5,902 nt of DNA from SOKG01 sp964502665 (lineage in GTDB: Bacteria; Chloroflexota; Dehalococcoidia; SZUA-161): positions 1-5,902 of the forward strand of contig CAZCXP010000147.1 of NCBI GenBank assembly GCA_964502665.1, given 5' to 3'. A program made the position numbers and the translations under genes. Under the pieces are notes generated by a model, which ran no database searches, had not been told where the DNA came from, and worked only from the letters and a program-made list of their open reading frames with translations. Positions 5,763 through 5,902 of this stretch are shown piece after piece. Position 1 is the stretch's first letter. Every line of letters starts with the position of its first letter.

Positions 5763-5902
5763 TACAACTAGCGCGCCAGAAGCAAGTCGTTCTGGAGCAC
5801 TCAAGTGGGCATGAAAGTGGAAGGGGGAGCATCCTATGACGCTTGTGCAACTGAGTGTATCTGATGTCGTCCGCTAGTCAGCCTCGTAGTTCACGGTTAC
5901 GT
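5763..5902. other. Downstream region without supportable gene
   Basis: Only the small inverted repeat at 5776-5795 and a 13-codon ORF (5836-5877, MTLVQLSVSDVVR) are visible. The ORF has a good purine-rich site (AGGGGGAG, 5822-5829 region) before its ATG, but is too short to call. An ATG at 5864 stays open to the window end but lacks a ribosome site. The region may lead into a gene beyond the window. Confidence 0.4.
5776..5795. repeat. Inverted repeat CCAGAA...TTCTGG just downstream of the operon
   Basis: Perfect 6-bp arms with an 8-nt loop, 13 nt after the stop of the last gene. No T-tract follows on either strand, so it is not a classical intrinsic terminator. It could be a weak or factor-assisted terminator, or an mRNA 3'-end stabiliser. 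Confidence 0.3.

Noticed and set aside
5252..5767. Minus-strand 171-codon ORF opposite the small unknown gene
   Set aside because: Its translation has a serine run and low-complexity composition with no motif. The plus-strand frame follows the Fe-S gene by 2 nt and reads as a normal helical protein.
5864..5902. ATG frame open to the window end (MSSASQPRSS)
   Set aside because: No ribosome site and only 13 codons visible, so a gene start cannot be supported.

Overview
This looks like a chromosomal segment from an anaerobic or facultatively anaerobic bacterium with mid-range GC. The enzyme types (NAD(P)-dependent short-chain dehydrogenases and a flavin oxidase paired with a cysteine-rich Fe-S protein) resemble catabolic gene clusters of Desulfobacterota-type or related metagenomic lineages. 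That placement is inferred from gene content only; the window holds no rRNA or other phylogenetic marker.

Layout. (1) Bases 1-1250, minus strand: a 3'-truncated extended short-chain dehydrogenase/reductase (SDR) with a C-terminal extension that enters a zinc-ribbon-like motif at the window edge. (2) Bases 1251-1406: a divergent intergenic region with a consensus -10 box facing gene 1, a 13-nt palindrome and a Shine-Dalgarno for gene 2. (3) Bases 1407-2414, plus strand: a second, only distantly similar extended SDR, clearly richer in GC than its neighbours. (4) Bases 2415-2551: a gap with a near-palindrome next to the ribosome site of the next gene. (5) Bases 2552-5762, plus strand: a tight three-gene unit of a FAD-linked oxidase of the VAO/PCMH superfamily (2552-4060), a GlcF/HdrD-like Fe-S protein overlapping it by 4 nt (4057-5295), and a 154-residue protein of unknown function 2 nt downstream (5298-5762). 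(6) Bases 5763-5902: no supportable gene; a small inverted repeat and a tiny ORF with a good ribosome site.

How they may work together. The flavin subunit would oxidise a substrate and pass electrons to the Fe-S subunit, and the small third protein is a candidate accessory subunit. The flavin subunit lacks both GlcD-family signatures of 2-hydroxyacid oxidases (HxGDGNxH and GEHGxG). At the second position it carries a Tyr-Arg pair like that of vanillyl-alcohol oxidase and 4-cresol dehydrogenase, so glycolate or lactate should not be assumed as substrate. The two SDRs could act on alcohol, ketone or hydroxyacyl intermediates of the same pathway, but that link is only proximity. No mobile element, CRISPR array, tRNA or rRNA was seen.
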